Shown in pieces: positions 1 through 9,158 of a stretch of DNA of 64,000 nt. The stretch comes from Paraburkholderia sp. BL23I1N1. GTDB taxonomy: Bacteria; Pseudomonadota; Gammaproteobacteria; Burkholderiales; Burkholderiaceae. Position numbers and translations under genes: made by a program. The notes under the pieces are model-generated. The model was not told the DNA's origin. It was given only the letters and a program-made list of their open reading frames with translations, and did not search any database. The stretch is taken from the NCBI RefSeq assembly GCF_003610295.1, contig NZ_RAPV01000001.1:6448001-6512000 (forward strand), given 5' to 3'. The number at the start of each line of letters is the position of its first letter. Position 1 is the first letter of the stretch.

Positions 1-922
1 GCGCGACCTTTGACCGCTTGCTCAACTGGACCCGCACCAATCTCGCGGGCAATCAGTTCGACCCGCAAAATGTCCGGCTGCCGTCGTGGCTGTGGGGCAA
101 AAAACCGGACGGCTCGTTCGGCGTGCTCGATCAGAATTCCGCGTCCGACTCCGACCTGTGGATCGCCTACGATCTGCTGCAAGCCGGCCGCCTCTGGCAT
201 GAGGCAAGTTATACGCAACTCGGTCAGGCGCTCGCCGCGCAAATCGCTCGCCAGGAAATGACCACGCTGCCCGGCGTCGGCCCGATGCTGCTGCCCGGAC
301 CGCAGGGCTTCAGGAATGGCGGCGTGACGCGCCTGAATCCGAGCTATCTGCCCTTGCCGGTGCTGCGCGCGCTGGCAAAGGAGATACCCGGCGGCCCGTG
401 GGGCAAGCTCGCCGAGAGCGCCTACACCCTGATCAAGACCACTGCGCCGCAAGGCTTCGCCCCGACTGGGCCGCGTGGCAGAACGGCCAGTTCGTGGTCG
501 ATCCAAAAGAAGGCGACACGGGCAGCTACGACGCAATCCGCGTCTACCTGTGGGCCGGCCTCGCCTCGCCCGCCGATCCGCTCGCCAAACCCTGGCTCGC
601 GGCGCTCGGCGGCATGCGCGCGAAGGTTGCGCAAACCGGCATCCCGCCCGAGAAGGTTTCGTCGACCACCGGCACCGCGAGCGGCGAAGGACCGTTGAGC
701 TACTGGGGCGCGCTCGCGCCGTACTTCAAGGCGCTCGGCGACGAGCGCGGCCTCGGCCTCGCGCGCACCCATCTTGCCGTGCTCGACACCAGCGTGCCGG
801 GCCGCGAACCTGTCTATTACGATCGTGTGCTGGGCTTGTTCGGCACCGGATTCATCGACGGCCGCTATCGTTTCGACGAAGCCGGCCGTCTCGTGCCGAG
901 TTGGAGAAATGCATGCGATTGA
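1..922 (+). pseudogene. bcsZ: Endoglucanase BcsZ (GH8), 5'-truncated by window edge and frameshifted
   Basis: Periplasmic glycoside hydrolase family 8 endo-1,4-beta-glucanase that trims nascent cellulose during export. The reading frame is open from base 3 (ATFDRLLNWT) and shows the GH8 signatures WLWGKK and NSASDSDLW (the Asp-rich catalytic segment), then AGRLW and NPSYLP. The N-terminal quarter, including the family's catalytic Glu, lies outside the window. After QGFAP near base 460 the frame changes; the second half (DWAAW, SYDAIRVYLW, the Pro-Pro-Glu-Lys-Val segment, LFGTGF) continues in another frame to the stop at 920-922. Restoring one C in the GCCCC run at 459-463 joins the two halves perfectly, so this is either a one-base deletion or a base-calling error. 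Its stop overlaps the start of bcsC (ATGCGATTGA), the usual bcsABZC order. Identity is very safe; functional state is not. Confidence 0.9.
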
Positions 923-3900
923 GCGCCCTCGCGTTTTCATTGCGGTTCGCGCTGAGCCTCACGGCCGTCTGCTGCGTGGCGACGGCTTCGCCTGACGCGT
1001 TGGCGCAGGCGTCGAAAGATCCCCTGAACGTGCTGATCGATCAGGGCAAGTACTGGCAATCGCATCACCGCGGCGACCTCGCCGAGCAGGCCTGGCAGAA
1101 AGTATTGCGTATCGATCCGAAGCAGCCCGATGCGCTCTACGGCATGGGCATGGTGCTCGCCGACCGCAAGGACGGCGCGGGTGCGCAGCAATATCTGGCG
1201 CGTCTGAAAGCGGTTGCGCCGAACTATCCGAATCTGGACGAACTGGGCCGGCGGCTCGGCGAATCGAGCCTGCGCGACCAGACTGTCAATGACGCGCGCC
1301 GGCTCGCGCAAAGCGGTCAAAGCGCGAGCGCGGTCGAGGAATATCAGCGCGCATTGAACGGCAAGCCGGCCACGCCCGAACTGCAACTCGAGTACTACCA
1401 GGCATTGTCGGCCACGCCGCAAGGCTGGGACCAGGCGCGCCGCGGCCTCGAACAACTCGCGCGCGACAACCCCGACGACCCGCGCTACGCCCTTGCCTAC
1501 GCCCAGCATTTGACGTATCGCGACGTGACGCGCCGTGAAGGCATCGCGCGGCTGCAGAAACTGGCGGGCGACAGCACGGTCGGCGCGTCGGCGAAAAAGA
1601 GCTGGCGGCAGGCGTTGTTGTGGCTCGATGCACGGCCCTCCGACGCTGCGTTGTACGAAGCGTATCTGCAAGGCGCAACCGACGACGCCGCGGTCAAGGC
1701 GCGTTTCGAGTCGATGGTTGTGCAGGACAAGGCGGCCCGCGATCGCGCCCAGGAAAATGCCGCCGTCGACGCCCGCGGCCGCACCATCGCCGACGGTTTC
1801 GCTGCGCTCGATCGCGGCGACCTCGGCACGGCGCGCGCGCAGTTTTCGTCAGTACTGGCAAATAGTCCAAACGACAGCGATGCGCTCGGCGGCATGGGTA
1901 TCGCCGCCTTGAAGCAGGAAAAATTCGCCGAAGCCCGCAACTATCTGGAACGCGCATCGCGCAGCGGCAACCCGGCGCGCTGGAAAACCGCGCTCGATAG
2001 CGCGACCTACTGGACCTATACCAGCGACGCCATCGGCGCCCGCAGCAACGGAGAGTTCGCGAAGGCGAAGTCGCTATTCGAACGCGCGATCGCACTGAAT
2101 CCGTCCGACGTCACCGCGCAGGTGCTGCTCGGCGAAATGCTGCTGTCGAACGGCGACCCTGTCGGCGCGGAGCAGGCCTACCGGATGGCCCTGCGCCGCC
2201 AGGCCGACAATCCCGATGCGATTCGCGGCCTCGTCGGCGCGCTTGCCGCGCAAGGCCGTGGCGACGAAGCGCTGCAATTCGCCAATCAGCTGAACAGCGA
2301 ACAGCAATCGAAGGCCGGCGGCATCAACCGTCTGCGCGGCGAAGCGCAGGCCGCGCAGGCGCGCGCGGCCGAAGCGCGCGGCGATCTCGGCAGCGCGCGC
2401 AGCCTGTTCGAAGACGCGTTGCTGAACGACCCCGACGATCCCTGGCTGCGCCTCGACCTCGCGCGCATTTACGTGCGCCAGGGGGCGGTTGCGAATGCCC
2501 GCAGCATGATGGACGGCTTGCTCGCCGCGCATCCCGACATGACCGACGCGCTCTATGCGAGCGCGTTGCTGTCGGCGGAAACGCAGGACTGGGCAGCCGG
2601 TCTCGCGCAACTCGAACGGATTCCCCCCGCCCAACGCACCGACGCGATGACGACCTTGCAGCATCGCTTGTGGGTGCGTCAGCAGGCCGACCTCGCCACG
2701 CGGATGGCGCGCAACGGCCAGTCGCAACAGGCACTGGCGACGTTGCAGGCAGCCGAGCCGGTCGCGGGCAACAGCCCCGAACTAATTGGTGTGATTGCCG
2801 CCGCATATCAGCAGGCGGGCGACCCAACCCGCGCGTTGAGCCTCGTGCGCAGTGCGATGAACGCGGCGCCCGGCAACACCGATTTGCTGCTGCAATACGC
2901 GGGCATTCTGTCCGCCACCCGGCAGGAGGCCGAGCTCGGCATGGTGATGCGGCGGCTCGCGTCGATGCAACTGACGCCGCAGCAGCGCACGGATTTCGGC
3001 AATCTGAATCTGGGGATCGTCATCAAGCAATGCGACTTGGTGCGTCAGCGCGGCGAGCTTGCCAGCGCCTACGACGTGATCGCGCCGTGGCTTGCGGCGA
3101 TGCCCGACAACCCCGACCTGCAGGCCGCCCTCGGGCGCCTCTACTCGAGCGCCGGCGACGACCGCAATGCGCTTGCTAGTTACCGCGTCGCGCTGCAGCG
3201 CAAGCCCGACGACCTGAACCTGCTGCAGTCGGCCATCTCCGCGGCGAGCGGTGCGAAACAGTTCAGCTACGCCGAATCGCTCGCCAAGCAGGCGCTCGCG
3301 GCAGCGCCTGGCGATCCGGGCGTGCTGGCGACGGTCGGCCGCATGTATCGCGCCGAAGGCAAGCTGTCGCTCGCGTCGACTTATTTGCAGCGCTCGCTCG
3401 TCGCGGCCAATACGCCACTGATGGCCAACGCGCCACGCGCCAATGCGCAGAGCAACGTGCCGCGTGGCTGGGAAGCCGCGATGCGCCGGATCGGCGCGAC
3501 GCCGCTGCCGGGCACCAATCCCTTCGAAGGTAAAACCGCCACGATCTCGCCGACCGATGCCGATAACGCCGCGTTTGCCGGCGGTGGCTCCAATGCCGCG
3601 CGTGCTTCGCTTCCGTACTCGCAGTCCTCCTTGCCGTCACAGACCGTGCCGAACTATCCGCCGCCCTCGCAGCCCGCGCCGTATGTCGCGCCGTATGTCG
3701 CGCCGTATGTCGCGCCTTATTCGGCGCCCGCGCAGCCGTATGTGCCTACCGCCGTGCCGAACGCCGCGCCTACCGCCGTTCCCTATAACGCGCCGCGTCC
3801 CGGTGCCAATACGGGTGGCTACGGCCAGGAGACCAACGGATCGAGCCAGTCGGGCGCGCCGTTGCAGCCGTATCCGGGTCAGGGACAGGCGCAGATGCCG

Positions 3901-5721
3901 CCCGTGCAGCAGTTGCCGCAACAGCAGTACAACCCGGGGTATCCGCAGCAGGGTGCATATCCTCAACAAGGTGGATACGCTCAGCAGCCGGTGCCGGACG
4001 GCTATGCACCCACGCCATGGCCGATGTCGCCTGCGGCACGTGAAGCGCAAGCCAATGCCGGTTCCATGCAGCAGCCGCGTTACACGGGCTCGTCCACCAG
4101 CACGAAACACTCGACCAGCAAGAAGACGAGTGCTTCGAAGAGCAACCGTAACGCACAAGCCTATGCGCAGGCGCCGTATGGGCAGGCGCCTTATTGGCAG
4201 CAGCAAGGCTATCCGCAGCAGCAGCCCTACTACGGCCAGCAGCCTTATCAACCGTATCCGCAACAACAACAGGGTTACGCGCAGCAGCCTTACCAACCGA
4301 TTCCGCCGCAGCAGGCTTACGGTCAGCAGCCTTATCAGCCGTATCCGAACCAGGGCTCCGGTTATTACGCGCAACAACAGCAGCCGTACATTCCGCAGCC
4401 GCCGACTGGTTATGCGCAGCCGTATTACCCGCAACAACCCGGCGCGAACGGTAACGGCGGCAACTACGCGCAACCGAACGTCGCCAACACGCAGACGCTC
4501 GGTGTTGCTGAGGAACTGGCGCAGGTCAATCGCGAGCAGTCGAGCACCGTGTCGGGCGGGATCGTGTTCCGCAATCGCACAGGAGAAGACGGCCTCTCGA
4601 CGCTGACGGATATCGAAGCGCCGATTCAGGGGCGTATCAAGGCCGGCAATGGCCACATTGTCGTGACGGCGACGCCGGTGACGCTGGATGCCGGCACGGC
4701 CGCGGGCAATTTATCGACGCTCGCGCGATTTGGCGCGGGGTTATCCAATAGCACGTCCGCGGCGGCGGCGGTTGCCGGCAACAACATCTATGGCAGCCAG
4801 ACCGCCAGCGGCGTGGGGCTGTCGCTTGGCTACGCAGGGCGCAGCTTTAGCGGCGATGTCGGCGTGACGCCGCTCGGTTTCCCCGAGAAGACCGTCGTGG
4901 GCGGCCTGCAATATAACGGTGGCATTACCGACAAGGTGTCGTATTCACTGGCCATTGCGCGCCGCGCGGTGACTGACAGCCTGTTGTCTTATGCTGGCGC
5001 GCGCGATTCGGGTTCCGGCCTCGAATGGGGCGGCGTGACTTCCAACGGCGGGCTCGCCAGCATTGCATGGGACGACGGCACCAGCGGCCTGTATGCGAAT
5101 GCCGCGTACCAGCACTACATGGGCAATCACGTCGCAAGCAATAACGCATACAAAGGCGGCGGCGGCGTCTACACGCGCGTGGTGAAGGATGCCGATCAGA
5201 CGCTGACTATCGGTGTGAACACGACGCTGATGACCTATAACAACAACCTGTCCTACTTCACCTATGGTCAGGGCGGGTACTTCAGTCCACAGCAGTACAT
5301 GATTCTGAATTTGCCGGTGGAGTGGACTGGGCGTAATGGCGCGTTTACCTATGATTTGAAGGGGTCGATCGGCGTGCAGCATTACCGGCAGGATGCGTCG
5401 AATTACTTCCCGCTCAATGATGGTTCAAGTCGCCAGAGCGATGCGGCGGCGGAAGCCAAGACCCTTGGTTCGGGTTTGGATAGTGGTGCGGTTTATCCTG
5501 GGCAGAGTAAGACTGGGGTTTCTTATTCGCTTAGCGCGGTGGGGGAATATCAACTTGCGCCGCAGTTGGCGTTTGGGGCGACTGCGTCGCTCGGCAATGC
5601 TTACGAGTATCGCGAGTGGCTCGCGGCTGTTTATGTGCGGTATAGCTTTAGTAAGCAGACGGGGTTGCAGCCGTTTCCGCCTACGCCGGTGAGTTCGCCT
5701 TATTTGTCGCTGTCGAATTAG
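913..5721 (+). CDS. bcsC: Cellulose synthase operon protein C (TPR plus outer-membrane barrel) with long P/Q/Y-rich linker
   Basis: Periplasmic scaffold and outer-membrane exit channel for cellulose. I start it at ATG 913, which overlaps the bcsZ stop and gives a signal peptide ending ALA at about residue 33; the frame is open further upstream but only as bcsZ shadow. The protein is 1602 residues against roughly 1150 in enterobacteria. Residues ~40-890 are TPR repeats (LGGMGIAAL, ALYGMGMVL and similar). Residues ~895-1190 are a low-complexity linker of PYVA repeats, then Gln/Pro/Tyr-rich blocks with a Ser/Thr/Lys patch (HSTSKKTSASK) between. Residues ~1215-1602 are the BCSC C-terminal beta-barrel (TDIEAPIQGRI onward). 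The chain runs about 20 residues past the aromatic strand end YVRYSF. Codon use becomes less GC-biased in the last 250 bases. It follows bcsZ with overlap, so it is surely co-transcribed. Confidence 0.95.
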   Translation: MRLSALAFSLRFALSLTAVCCVATASPDALAQASKDPLNVLIDQGKYWQSHHRGDLAEQAWQKVLRIDPKQPDALYGMGMVLADRKDGAGAQQYLARLKAVAPNYPNLDELGRRLGESSLRDQTVNDARRLAQSGQSASAVEEYQRALNGKPATPELQLEYYQALSATPQGWDQARRGLEQLARDNPDDPRYALAYAQHLTYRDVTRREGIARLQKLAGDSTVGASAKKSWRQALLWLDARPSDAALYEAYLQGATDDAAVKARFESMVVQDKAARDRAQENAAVDARGRTIADGFAALDRGDLGTARAQFSSVLANSPNDSDALGGMGIAALKQEKFAEARNYLERASRSGNPARWKTALDSATYWTYTSDAIGARSNGEFAKAKSLFERAIALNPSDVTAQVLLGEMLLSNGDPVGAEQAYRMALRRQADNPDAIRGLVGALAAQGRGDEALQFANQLNSEQQSKAGGINRLRGEAQAAQARAAEARGDLGSARSLFEDALLNDPDDPWLRLDLARIYVRQGAVANARSMMDGLLAAHPDMTDALYASALLSAETQDWAAGLAQLERIPPAQRTDAMTTLQHRLWVRQQADLATRMARNGQSQQALATLQAAEPVAGNSPELIGVIAAAYQQAGDPTRALSLVRSAMNAAPGNTDLLLQYAGILSATRQEAELGMVMRRLASMQLTPQQRTDFGNLNLGIVIKQCDLVRQRGELASAYDVIAPWLAAMPDNPDLQAALGRLYSSAGDDRNALASYRVALQRKPDDLNLLQSAISAASGAKQFSYAESLAKQALAAAPGDPGVLATVGRMYRAEGKLSLASTYLQRSLVAANTPLMANAPRANAQSNVPRGWEAAMRRIGATPLPGTNPFEGKTATISPTDADNAAFAGGGSNAARASLPYSQSSLPSQTVPNYPPPSQPAPYVAPYVAPYVAPYSAPAQPYVPTAVPNAAPTAVPYNAPRPGANTGGYGQETNGSSQSGAPLQPYPGQGQAQMPPVQQLPQQQYNPGYPQQGAYPQQGGYAQQPVPDGYAPTPWPMSPAAREAQANAGSMQQPRYTGSSTSTKHSTSKKTSASKSNRNAQAYAQAPYGQAPYWQQQGYPQQQPYYGQQPYQPYPQQQQGYAQQPYQPIPPQQAYGQQPYQPYPNQGSGYYAQQQQPYIPQPPTGYAQPYYPQQPGANGNGGNYAQPNVANTQTLGVAEELAQVNREQSSTVSGGIVFRNRTGEDGLSTLTDIEAPIQGRIKAGNGHIVVTATPVTLDAGTAAGNLSTLARFGAGLSNSTSAAAAVAGNNIYGSQTASGVGLSLGYAGRSFSGDVGVTPLGFPEKTVVGGLQYNGGITDKVSYSLAIARRAVTDSLLSYAGARDSGSGLEWGGVTSNGGLASIAWDDGTSGLYANAAYQHYMGNHVASNNAYKGGGGVYTRVVKDADQTLTIGVNTTLMTYNNNLSYFTYGQGGYFSPQQYMILNLPVEWTGRNGAFTYDLKGSIGVQHYRQDASNYFPLNDGSSRQSDAAAEAKTLGSGLDSGAVYPGQSKTGVSYSLSAVGEYQLAPQLAFGATASLGNAYEYREWLAAVYVRYSFSKQTGLQPFPPTPVSSPYLSLSN

Positions 5722-5824
5722 TCGTTCTTTTTTTGCCTGTGCGGCGCTTGTTGTCTGTGCGCCTGCGACGTTGGCCTCTCCTTGCTTTGTTAGTGGTCTA
5801 TTAGCGTTCCCCCTGTGCGGGGGG

Positions 5825-5863
5825 CACCTACTTTTTTTTGTGGCAGGCAAAGAAAAGTAGGTG
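5825..5863. repeat. Palindromic AT-rich intergenic repeat, possible bidirectional terminator
   Basis: CACCTACTTTTTTTT (5825-5839) and AAAGAAAAGTAGGTG (5849-5863) form a near-perfect inverted repeat around the loop GTGGCAGGC. It lies about 100 bases after the bcsC stop. The same kind of CACCTACTTTTCTTT palindrome is familiar between genes in Burkholderia genomes (memory, not searched). The T-run on both strands would suit a terminator. The rest of 5722-5904 holds no gene. Confidence 0.6.
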
Positions 5864-6093
5864 TGTAGTGGTCAAGTAAATTTGGACACCGACAAAGGAA
5901 GTTGTTAAAAAAATGAAGTCTCGTGCCGCACCGGCGGCACTCCGTTCGTTGCCGAATGGATCCGCCGGCAGTTATAAAAATCGTCGATATAGGCCTTGAT
6001 GTCGCGTTCGGCTTCTGCGTGATCGAGGTACCCCTTTGGGTTCAGCCATTCACTTTTCAGGCTTCTAAAGAAGCGCTCCACGACCGCGTTCAC
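5864..6093 (-). mobile_element. IS3-family transposase (OrfB) C-terminal remnant
   Basis: The minus strand encodes the last ~62 residues of an IS3-family integrase-type transposase: NAVVERFFRSLKSEW, then YLDHAEAERDIKAYIDDFYN and RRIHS, ending at a stop at 5905. The catalytic Asp residues and the whole N-terminus are missing. The conserved block that should precede NAVVERF is absent, and the sequence changes exactly at about 6090 where the IS110 remnant begins. The TGTAGTGGTCAAGTAAATTTGGACACC-like stretch starting near 5864 is probably the IS terminal end, without a visible partner. Non-functional debris. Confidence 0.85.
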
Positions 6094-6102
6094 GCTCCTA
6101 TG

Positions 6103-6487
6103 TCAAGCAGAGGCCGCCGAATCGGCCAGATCGGCCAGAATGAGCGGGTACTACTCCCGGACGATATAGCGCTTCAGGCAACGGTGGATTTCCTTGTTGG
6201 ACATGCCTTCCTTCGTGCGGCGTTCGACATAGGCGCGGGTGCGCGGATCGCTGCGCATCCGAACCATGGCGATAGTCCACAGGGCGTTGTTCGCAGAGCG
6301 GTCACCGCCCCTGTTCAAACGATGTCGGACCGTCTTGCCGGACGACGCCTGCAATGGACTTGTGCCGCAAAGTGCCGCCAACGCAGCTTCACTTTTGAGG
6401 CGTTCAGGATTGTCGCCTGCAACAGCGACCAATACCGCAGCGGTCTGAGGGCCGACACCGAATCGTTCGCGAATCCGCCTGGAGTTT
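6103..6487 (-). pseudogene. IS110/IS116-family transposase C-terminal remnant with internal stop
   Basis: The minus strand encodes the C-terminal transposase_20 domain of an IS110-type element: RFGVGPQTAAVLVAVAGDNP, SSGKTVRHRLNRGGDR, ANNALWTIAMVRMR, DPRTRAYVERRT, EIHRCLKRYIVRE. A TAG at 6151-6153 follows IVRE, yet the frame continues YPLILADLADSAAS to a stop at 6103, so the TAG looks like a nonsense change within the original frame (CAG to TAG would explain it). The N-terminal DEDD domain is missing; upstream the frame closes at about 6487, where the truncated gene at 6495 begins. It abuts the IS3 remnant, suggesting nested insertions followed by deletion. Confidence 0.85.
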
Positions 6488-6494
6488 CATCGAC

Positions 6495-6932
6495 ATGCAG
6501 AATGCAATCATCGTTGTGACGGGCAGCGGTGGGCAGGAGCTCAGCCTCAACGCGAAAGAACATGCCGACGTGCTGGATCGCGTTCGCGTCGGCGACAAGA
6601 TCGCAATCGGCTATCAGGAGCCGTACGTCACCGGCCTGACTCGCACGAAGGGTACCCCCCTCACGCGCTTGGCGCGCTCGGTCAAAGTAACCAAGTCTGC
6701 AGCCGATGCCGGACAAGACGGTTTCCAGGCTGTGCGGACCTATAACGGCGTGGTGGAAGTCACCGCGATCAATCGTCAGAAGCATGTCCTGACCATTGCC
6801 GACGCATCCGGTACCGCTCACACGATCAAGGTGACCGACCCTGCGCTGGTGAAGGTCGTGGGCTCGCTCGCGCGTCACGATCACGTTCAAATCGGCTACG
6901 ACACTGCTGTCACCGTAACCTTCGTGCACTGA
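6495..6932 (+). pseudogene. Truncated hypothetical protein (3' part) next to the IS110 remnant
   Basis: A 145-codon frame without recognised family. Visible segments are MQNAIIVVTGSGGQELSLN, VGDKIAIGYQEPYV, VRTYNGVVEVTAINRQKHVL and VTDPALVKVVG, reading as repeated small beta-rich units with an internal duplication (VGDKIAIGYQEPYV versus HDHVQIGYDTAVTV). It has no signal peptide and no ribosome site. The frame stays open upstream (WSFID) into the IS110 boundary, so I judge that the 5' end was lost when the insertion sequences arrived. Related full-length proteins would be expected to have a secretion signal; that is inference. It ends just before the GntR operator. Confidence 0.55.
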
Positions 6933-6975
6933 CGCCGGCCCCAAAATCCGCCCCAAAATCGCGCCTTGACACCGC

Positions 6976-6997
6976 GACATCATGACGTCATGATGTC
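6976..6997. promoter_or_regulatory. Perfect 22-bp palindrome upstream of the GntR gene, probable operator
   Basis: GACATCATGAC is followed immediately by its exact reverse complement; two of three further flanking positions also pair. It lies 4 bases before the chosen ATG of the GntR regulator and contains two alternative in-frame ATGs. Even-spaced perfect palindromes of this size at their own promoter are typical of GntR/HutC autoregulation (family knowledge). Confidence 0.7.
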
Positions 6998-7001
6998 TCG
7001 C

Positions 7002-7748
7002 ATGAACGCCGAACGAAACAGCCAACTCCCGCTCTACGCACAAGTCGAAGCGGTCCTCGCCGGGCGGATCGCGGACGGCACGTATCCGCCAGGCACGCAG
7101 TTGCCCAATGAAGCGAGCCTGCTGGCCAGCTTCAACATCAGCCGCACCACGCTGCAAAAAACGGTGCAGAACCTGATCACGCGCGGCCTGATCGAAATCC
7201 GTCGCGGCAAAGGCACCTTCGTCACCCAGCCGCGCCTCACGCAGCCGCTCACCGAACTGAGCGGCTTTGTCGAGGATATGCGCGCGCACGGCCGCCATCC
7301 AACCGCCCGGCTGCTGGCGCGGCAAATCGAAAATGCCAGCGAGGCCGTTGCCGCCAAGCTGGCGCTCGAACCGGGCACGCCCGTCGTCCACATTCAGCGC
7401 GTGCGCATTGCCGACGGCACACCGCTTTCCTTCGACGAAACCTGGCTGCCGAAAGACATCGGCGAAAAGATCATCGAAAACGATCTGGAGGCGGAGCCGA
7501 TCTTTACGCTGCTCGAGGAGAAGTACGGCATTCCGCTGATCGAGGCCGAATACCGGCTCGAAGCGATCGCCGCGAGCGAAGCCGTTGCGCAGGCCCTCGA
7601 AGTCGACACGGGCAGCCCGATTTTCCTGATCGAGCGAACCTCGTATTGCGACGACAACCGTCCGGTCGACTATGAAAAGTTGTACTACCGCGGCGATCAG
7701 ATCCAGTTCGTCACCCGTCTCGCCCGGCGCAAGCCGAACCGTCCATGA
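7002..7748 (+). CDS. GntR-family (HutC subfamily) transcriptional regulator
   Basis: About 248 residues. The N-terminal winged helix carries the GntR hallmarks LPLYAQVEAVLAGRI, GTQLPNEASLLASFNISRTT and GLIEIRRGKGTFV (residues ~8-75). The C-terminal UTRA/HutC effector domain follows (LSGFVEDMRAHG, PLSFDETWLP, AEYRLEAI, PIFLIERTSY, DYEKLYYRGD). The last residues of UTRA domains bind a small metabolite; the ligand is not evident here. In-frame starts also exist at 6966, 6990 and 6993, but those would place the 22-bp palindrome inside the gene, so I chose 7002; no start has a convincing ribosome site. Its stop overlaps the start of the TSUP exporter (ATGA), so it is the first gene of a small operon it probably represses. 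Confidence 0.92.
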   Translation: MNAERNSQLPLYAQVEAVLAGRIADGTYPPGTQLPNEASLLASFNISRTTLQKTVQNLITRGLIEIRRGKGTFVTQPRLTQPLTELSGFVEDMRAHGRHPTARLLARQIENASEAVAAKLALEPGTPVVHIQRVRIADGTPLSFDETWLPKDIGEKIIENDLEAEPIFTLLEEKYGIPLIEAEYRLEAIAASEAVAQALEVDTGSPIFLIERTSYCDDNRPVDYEKLYYRGDQIQFVTRLARRKPNRP

Positions 7749-8636
7749 CCGGCGCGCAGGCAGCGATAGATCTGAGCTACACGCTGTGGCTCTTCGCGGT
7801 GTCGTTCGGGGCAAGCGCGCTGGGCGGCATGCTCGGCATGGCAAGCGGCATTTTTATCGTGCCCATTCTGACCACGTTCGGTCACCTCGATATTCACGTC
7901 GCAATTGGCGCCAGCATCGTTTCGGTAATCGCCTGTTCGTGCGGGAGCGCCGCGCCCTTCCTGCGCGGCCGCTTGACCAATGTTCGTCTCGCCGTGGTGC
8001 TTGAAACCGCCACCACGCTGGGCGCGTTGTCCGGCGTGCTGCTGAGCGGGCTCATTCCGGTGCCCGTGCTGTTTTTTCGTTTTTGCCGTCATCCTGCTGC
8101 TCTCCGCCCAGCAAATGCTCGCACGGCGTGCCGACCCGGTCGCCGGCCTTGGCGCGAGCGCGCCGGGCGCACATTCGTGGGGCGCTGTGTTGCGTCTGGA
8201 TTCAAGCTATCCGGATCGCGCGCTTGGACGCGATGTCGACTATCGCGTGCAACGCGTGCCGCTGGGTTTGTCCCTGATGTACGGAGCGGGCTTGATTTCG
8301 GCCTTGCTCGGCATCGGCAGCGGCGTCCTCAAGATTCCGGCCATGGATACGGCGTTGCGCCTGCCGATCAAGGTTTCGTCTGCAACGTCGAATTTCATGA
8401 TCGGCGTGACGGCGGCGGCCAGCGCCGGCGCTTACTTCCTGCGCGGTGAAATCATGGCGGCAATTGCCGGCCCGGTGGCATTGGGCTCGGTGGTGGGCGC
8501 CGTGCTCGGCGCGCGCATCCTCACGCGGGTTTCGGGCGACAAATTGCGCGTGCTCTTTGTCGTGGTGCTCGCGGTGCTCGCCGTGCAAATGCTGCTCCAA
8601 GCCTTCGGCGTCCGGCTTTCCGGAGCGTCGGCATGA
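7745..8636 (+). pseudogene. TSUP (TauE/SafE) family anion exporter, frameshifted
   Basis: Integral membrane transporter of the sulfite exporter TauE/SafE (DUF81) family, about 297 residues after repair. The first frame gives the opening TSUP repeat (SFGASALGGMLGMASGIFIVP, GASIVSVIACSCGSAA). At the run TTTTTT (8072-8077) the frame shifts; removing one T continues as VLFFVFAVILLLSAQQML and then the second TSUP repeat (GAGLISALLGIGSGVLKIP, SATSNFMIG, GAVLGARIL). Both repeats of the family are therefore present but in two frames as sequenced. It overlaps GntR upstream and the DUF1634 gene downstream by ATGA junctions, an intact translational coupling that argues the break is recent or a sequencing error. 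Confidence 0.88.
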
Positions 8637-8992
8637 ACCGCGTCGCGTCGGCCGGATGGCGGCTCGAACACTGGCTTGCGAAGCTCCTGCATTACGGCAC
8701 ATGGGTGGCGACGGGCACGATCGCGGCCGGCCTTGCAATTAGCCTTCTAGGTACCCCCGGAAGCCCCCTTGCAAGCGCGTTGCCCGGCATGCGAACTCCC
8801 CCCGGACTGCTTTCAATGCCGGCCGGCATACATATTGTGACCATTGGCATTGCGCTTTTTATCCTGCTGCCGGTAATGCGGCTTATATTGATGTTAGGGA
8901 TGTTCCTGCATCAGCGCGACTACCGGTTCAGCGCGATTGCCGCCCTCGTGCTGGTGATCGTCGCCGCGGGATTACTGGCCGGCGCGGCGTGA
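8633..8992 (+). CDS. DUF1634 membrane protein, TSUP partner
   Basis: 119 residues with three hydrophobic segments (WVATGTIAAGLAISLL, IVTIGIALFILLPVMRLILML, AIAALVLVIVAAGLLAGA). DUF1634 proteins are habitually encoded directly after TSUP exporters, and this start overlaps the exporter stop by ATGA (8633-8636). The role is unknown; the pairing suggests an accessory subunit for anion export. No catalytic residues seen. Confidence 0.85.
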   Translation: MNRVASAGWRLEHWLAKLLHYGTWVATGTIAAGLAISLLGTPGSPLASALPGMRTPPGLLSMPAGIHIVTIGIALFILLPVMRLILMLGMFLHQRDYRFSAIAALVLVIVAAGLLAGAA

Positions 8993-9158
8993 TGTGTGCG
9001 GCACGGACGCCCCCTGGTATGATGCGATCGCACACCGGTCAGCGTTCGATTCATCGCCGCACTGTGTTGTGCTTTGTCATTGCGCTTTTTCATAGCTTTC
9101 AGACGTTGCATATGCAGCCGCGTCTTGCGCGGCACTTCACCTAGCCACGAGAACCATC

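Noticed and set aside
475..912. Extended N-terminus of bcsC
   Set aside because: The region is the second half of bcsZ in another frame; a normal signal peptide begins at 913.
3637..4656. Arg/Leu-rich minus-strand protein of 339 codons in the bcsC linker
   Set aside because: Direct mirror of the P/Q/Y-rich repeat; composition is an artefact of the repeat.
6315..7844. 509-codon minus-strand frame across the GntR gene
   Set aside because: Spans the GntR gene, the truncated gene and part of the IS110 remnant on the other strand; no family features.
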